Of a stretch of 8,839 nucleotides of DNA, positions 6,482-8,839 are shown piece by piece. The translations under genes were made by a program, and so were the position numbers. The notes under the pieces were generated by a model. That model was not told the origin of the DNA and made no database searches. It saw only the letters and a list, made by a program, of their open reading frames with translations. Source of the stretch: Spirochaetaceae bacterium (GTDB lineage: Bacteria; Spirochaetota; Spirochaetia; Treponematales; Breznakiellaceae); contig JAIRSQ010000017.1 of assembly GCA_031255395.1 (NCBI GenBank), forward strand, positions 1 through 8,839, given 5' to 3'. The first letter of the stretch is position 1; every line of letters begins with the position of its first letter.

Positions 6482-7642
6482 CTATTTTCGCGCTGCAACG
6501 CTGATCATCATGGCACGGTTGAACTGGGCGTCGTAATAGTACGGATTGATGCGCAAAGCCTGATCAAAATCCGCCGCCGCGCTAACAAAATCGCCTTTTC
6601 CGGCAAAAGCGAGGCCGCGGCTGTTATACGCTATCGCGTAGTTGGAACAGGCCTTTATCGCCTCGTTAAACTGCAATATAGCCTCGTCGTAAAGACCCTG
6701 CCGGTAAAGGGCCGCGCCATGCTTGTTATAAATTTCCGCGACAGGATCGACAGCGGCTTTCCGCTCCGGCGCGTCGGACTCTTTGCCGCGCTGTTCCGTT
6801 TGTAACTGCGAAAAGTATCTGCCTTGCAGTCTGCCCTGAGCGTCCGAAGCGGGATCGCGCGTAAAAACCTTTGCGGTTGCCGGATTTAGAGCGGCGGGAT
6901 TCCAGTCCGGTTGCCGGCTAAGCGTCGCGCTGTTGCGGCTTATGTATGTACGCCCGCCCGCGCCTCCGTCTGCGGAACTGCCCGCAGACGGAGGCGCGGA
7001 GGCGCTGTTCCCGTAAGCGTTCTGTTCAGAAACATAAGGCGCGGCGGCAGGGCGGCTGTAAGGCCGGCTCTGAACCTGCGGCGCAGATACATCCTCGCCG
7101 TAAGCGTTCTGCTCCGTAAAGAATGAAACCACACCCGGACGGCTGTAAGGATCGTTCTGAACAGGCTGGGCTGACGCTACGCCGTATACGGCTCGCTCCG
7201 AAACATAAGGCGCGGCAGGATTGCTGTAAGGCTGGCTTTGAACCTGCGGCGCAGAGTCTGCCGGCGCGACGTTTACAGGGGACGGATTGCCTCTCTTTGC
7301 AAGGACGGCGTTCAAATTCTTGATATTATGCATGGCTTCCGCCGAACCCGGATTAATGGACAACGCGTATTCATAATCGGCCATTGCGGATTTGTAATTG
7401 CCCGATTTCTCATAAACAATGCCGCGCGCGTTATAAAATTCCGACTTGCCGGGCATAAGCTCTATCAAGGCATTCAAATCCGCGACAGCGCCGGCATAGT
7501 CGCCTTGATGCCGTTTATACTGCGCCCGCCCGTAGTAAAAACTCCAGTCATGCGACGTCTGCGCTTCAGCCGCTCCGTAAACCGTCAAAGCAAATGCCGC
7601 AAACAGCGCCGCAAACCTGACCCCCATTGTCCGAGTAGCCAT
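6482..7642 (-). CDS. Exported TPR-repeat protein with PYSRP linker repeats
   Basis: Unassigned function; a 386-residue protein-binding scaffold is likely. It starts with a signal peptide (MATRTMGVRFAALFAAFALTVYGAAEA, with AEA cleavage near residue 27), so it should act in the periplasm or at the outer membrane. Two TPR blocks follow: about residues 33-115, with FYNARGIVYEKSGNYKSAMA and a DYEYALSINP end, and about 302-382, with YNKHGAALYRQGLYDEAILQ and DFDQALRINP. Between them lies a Pro/Ser/Tyr/Ala-rich linker with about three tandem copies of a 28-29 residue unit (QSRPYSRPAAAPYVSEQNAYG). I chose the ATG at 7642 because GGGAGGGG precedes it and the signal peptide begins there; the open frame extends 16 codons further upstream. 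The TAG stop is 78 bases before glyS. Confidence 0.85.
   Translation of the reverse strand: MATRTMGVRFAALFAAFALTVYGAAEAQTSHDWSFYYGRAQYKRHQGDYAGAVADLNALIELMPGKSEFYNARGIVYEKSGNYKSAMADYEYALSINPGSAEAMHNIKNLNAVLAKRGNPSPVNVAPADSAPQVQSQPYSNPAAPYVSERAVYGVASAQPVQNDPYSRPGVVSFFTEQNAYGEDVSAPQVQSRPYSRPAAAPYVSEQNAYGNSASAPPSAGSSADGGAGGRTYISRNSATLSRQPDWNPAALNPATAKVFTRDPASDAQGRLQGRYFSQLQTEQRGKESDAPERKAAVDPVAEIYNKHGAALYRQGLYDEAILQFNEAIKACSNYAIAYNSRGLAFAGKGDFVSAAADFDQALRINPYYYDAQFNRAMMISVAARK
6958..6999. repeat. Perfect 18-bp palindrome inside the TPR gene
   Basis: CCGCGCCTCCGTCTGCGG (6958-6975) and its exact complement (6982-6999) flank a 6-base loop AACTGC. In frame it codes for Ser/Ala/Gly/Pro-rich linker sequence (SAPPSAGSSADGGAGG) just after the PYSRP repeats. 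There is no T tract, so it is not a terminator. It could be an inserted palindromic element or an mRNA structure. Confidence 0.8.
7001..7255 (-). repeat. About three tandem 28-29-codon repeats in the TPR gene
   Basis: The outer two units are close at the DNA level. GAAACATAAGGCGCGGC recurs at 7029-7045 and 7200-7216, and TGAACCTGCGGCGCAGA at 7071-7087 and 7239-7255. The middle unit has diverged (DPYSRPGVVSFFTEQNAYG). The unit core is QSxPYSRPAA-PYVSEQNAYG. The copies are in frame, so their number could change without breaking the gene. Confidence 0.85.
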
Positions 7643-7758
7643 TTTCCCCTCCCAAGAGGCAAATTTTTTAATCAATATAACGCAAAACAAAAGATGTTTA
7701 ATTTTTTATGCCTGTTTTGACAGGCATTAGCAAAAAGTTTTGACCGGCGCGCTCACGC
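7643..7758 (-). promoter_or_regulatory. Promoter region of the TPR gene with 8-bp palindromic site
   Basis: On the minus strand TATATT (7679-7674) is a plausible -10 with a weak TTAAAC (7701-7696) 16 bases upstream. A perfect inverted repeat ATGCCTGT/ACAGGCAT with a 4-base loop (7708-7715/7720-7727) sits directly upstream, centred about 50 bases before the expected transcription start. T-runs lie 5' and A-runs 3' on both strands, the wrong arrangement for an intrinsic terminator, so an operator for a dimeric regulator is the better guess. CGTTATATT (7682-7674) overlaps the -10. Confidence 0.4.
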
Positions 7759-8112
7759 TTAGTTTGCGTAGTAGCTGTCGAACAGTTTTTCTACCGCTTC
7801 CTGACATTCAGCTTCAAACGCGCGGTATTTTTTAAGAAAGGCAATCCCCGCTTCGGTAAGACGGGCGTTGCCTCCGCCTTTTCCCCCCTGCTGCCGCTCC
7901 GTTACCGGATACATAAGGCAGGTTTCCAGCAGGTTTAGCAGCTTCCAGCCCTTGCTGTACGACATCTGTATGTCCTCGCAAGCCTTGCGGACGTTACCCG
8001 TCTCTTGGATCGCCTCGATCAGCTTAATCATGCCCGGCCCGCAAAACGGCTTTCCGTGTCCGCCCGGCGAAGCAAAAAATATTTTTAGAACAGGTTTAAT
8101 ATCATTTACCAT
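7759..8112 (-). CDS. Stand-alone ModE-type winged-helix DNA-binding protein
   Basis: A 117-residue protein matching the N-terminal DNA-binding domain of ModE (LysR-like winged helix) across its whole length. The helix-turn-helix is ETGNVRKACEDIQMSYSKGW (37-56) with KLLNLLE after it, and the wing is the ModE hallmark GGKGGGNARLTEAG (76-89). The molybdate-binding Mop domains of E. coli ModE are absent, so a direct molybdate sensor role is not shown. Such short forms occur in many bacteria and may regulate molybdate uptake or other genes. A GAAGG lies just before the ATG. The gene follows flbB by 44 bases on the same strand and may be read through from it. No molybdate transporter or cofactor gene is in the window. 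Confidence 0.88.
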   Translation of the reverse strand: MVNDIKPVLKIFFASPGGHGKPFCGPGMIKLIEAIQETGNVRKACEDIQMSYSKGWKLLNLLETCLMYPVTERQQGGKGGGNARLTEAGIAFLKKYRAFEAECQEAVEKLFDSYYAN

Positions 8113-8156
8113 AGTGCCTTCTCTTTTTATATCGTTATATCGCCGGAAAATTCCGG
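8113..8156 (-). promoter_or_regulatory. flbB-modE gap: CCGGAA hairpin and ModE-like half-site
   Basis: CCGGAA (8143-8148) and TTCCGG (8151-8156) form a 6-bp hairpin directly after the flbB stop, without a following T tract. Next to it, ATCGTTATAT (8131-8140) resembles one half of the E. coli ModE operator as I recall it (CGTTATAT...ATAACG). The second half is not visible. Autoregulation of the ModE-like gene is possible but inferred. Confidence 0.35.
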
Positions 8157-8765
8157 TTACGGTCTTATGCTCATCTTACGCTGAATTTCAGCGGCGCGGG
8201 CTGGAGGCAACAGCGAAAACCAGTACGGCACAATGGAAGCAGCGCCCTCTGCCTGCGCTATCTCATCGACCTTCCGCATCACGGCTATGGCCTGCTGGTC
8301 GTCCATAGCCTCAATGATGGCAACAGCGTTCTGCGGCGGCATGCTGTTAAGATAGCGGGCGTTTTGCTCGATGTTGCGTTCCCGCGATGCCGTCTGCTCG
8401 GCAAGAGCGTTCATCGAATTTTCTCGCTCGTCAAGCCCCTTTTGGCGGTCTTCAAGCTCGGCGGACATCTGCTCAATCTGCGCCTGACGCGTCCGTATCT
8501 CTTCCTCCTGCTTCCTCATCTCCATTTCGCGCAGATCATAAGTTTCAAGAAGCACGGCAAGCCGCTCCGCGTCAAGGTTCAGCGGCTCCCCGCTAGGCGA
8601 CGCGCTCTGAGTCCGCGCCCCCAGACCCAGACGCCGGTAGACGGGCGCAAGCGCGGTTTTAATGTCTATCACGTTAAGATAGTCGAACCAGATTAGCCCG
8701 CCCGCGGAAATGACGAGTATCAACAACAAAAGCAGCAATGATCTTCCAATGTCGCCGCCCCTCAT
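8157..8765 (-). CDS. flbB: Periplasmic-flagellar collar protein FlbB-like
   Basis: A 202-residue inner-membrane protein. It has a short basic N-terminus, one membrane helix (about 9-27, SLLLLLLILVISAGGLIWF), a charged coiled coil (about 64-135, rich in Glu/Arg/Gln) and a compact C-terminal MgtE-N-like domain (about 138-198) containing MPPQNAVAIIEAMDDQQAIA and LLPPARAAEIQRKM. This layout and length match spirochaete FlbB, which in Borrelia organises the collar around the flagellar motor. The same layout occurs in MotE, a stator chaperone of other bacteria, which is the main alternative. AAGGAG (8771-8776) lies 5 bases before the ATG. An upstream gene ends 20 bases away, as expected for fliJ in a flagellar operon. 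The next gene is not flagellar. Confidence 0.82.
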   Translation of the reverse strand: MRGGDIGRSLLLLLLILVISAGGLIWFDYLNVIDIKTALAPVYRRLGLGARTQSASPSGEPLNLDAERLAVLLETYDLREMEMRKQEEEIRTRQAQIEQMSAELEDRQKGLDERENSMNALAEQTASRERNIEQNARYLNSMPPQNAVAIIEAMDDQQAIAVMRKVDEIAQAEGAASIVPYWFSLLPPARAAEIQRKMSIRP

Positions 8766-8785
8766 ACAAACTCCTTGCCTTCATC

Positions 8786-8839
8786 TTACAACCGGCCTTT
8801 ATAAAATTTCAAGCGCGCCCGCTTCACCCCCGCCGGCGT
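8786..8839 (-). CDS. C-terminal end of an upstream gene, possibly fliJ (5' part outside window)
   Basis: From the window edge, one minus-strand frame is open for 17 codons, TPAGVKRARLKFYKGRL, and ends in TAA (8786-8788), 20 bases before flbB. A basic tail in this position suits FliJ, the gene that precedes flbB in spirochaete flagellar operons, but the fragment is too short to identify. The call rests on position alone. Confidence 0.45.
   Translation of the reverse strand, partial: TPAGVKRARLKFYKGRL

Noticed and set aside
6591..6613. TCGC(C)TTTT/AAAAGCGA hairpin in the TPR gene, resembling the ispE palindromes
   Set aside because: It has a bulge, and it encodes the TPR consensus AFAGKGD, so it can be explained by the protein.
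8283..8310. GGCTATGG/CCATAGCC inverted repeat in flbB
   Set aside because: 8 bp with a 12-base loop, explained by the repeated Ala-Met and Ala-Ile-Ala codons of the MgtE-N-like domain.

Overview
The window looks like a chromosomal segment from a spirochaete of the Treponema group. The strongest marker is the FlbB-type flagellar collar protein at the right end (one membrane segment, a long coiled coil, an MgtE-N-like tail), a family I know from spirochaete periplasmic flagella. The other genes fit this: a single-chain glycyl-tRNA synthetase, a eukaryote-type NADP isocitrate dehydrogenase, and IspE of the non-mevalonate isoprenoid pathway. The DNA is moderately GC-rich. The species cannot be named from the sequence alone.

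Layout from left to right. Minus strand, 1-1479: the 5' part of an NAD-dependent DNA ligase-like gene (cut by the window edge), preceded by a class I/II PLP aminotransferase. A 216-base divergent intergenic region with promoter-like elements follows (1480-1695). Plus strand, 1696-3723: a GHMP sugar kinase of the heptose-7-phosphate kinase type and ispE, 3 bases apart and probably co-transcribed. The isocitrate dehydrogenase follows at 3816-5027 after a 92-base gap. It converges on glyS, with only 5 bases between the two stop codons. All remaining genes are on the minus strand. In transcriptional order they are a gene of which only the last 17 codons are inside the window, flbB, a stand-alone ModE-type DNA-binding protein, an exported TPR protein with an internal PYSRP repeat, and glyS. 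No stretch longer than 300 bases lacks a gene. There are no tRNA or rRNA genes, CRISPR arrays, insertion sequences or prophage genes that I can recognise.

Functionally this is mostly core metabolism and housekeeping: amino-acid and 2-oxoglutarate metabolism, isoprenoid precursors, a probable heptose nucleotide-sugar step, translation, DNA joining, and the tail of a flagellar operon. I see no defence or mobile system.

The less ordinary signals are: long perfect palindromes inside coding sequence (three in ispE, two of which share a motif, and an 18-bp one in the TPR gene); an apparent 15-17 residue insertion in IspE exactly at one palindrome; three intergenic copies of CGTTATAT, which resembles half of the E. 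coli ModE operator, with a ModE-like gene nearby; and a divergent DNA ligase N-terminus. The regulatory and mobile-repeat readings of these are inferences.
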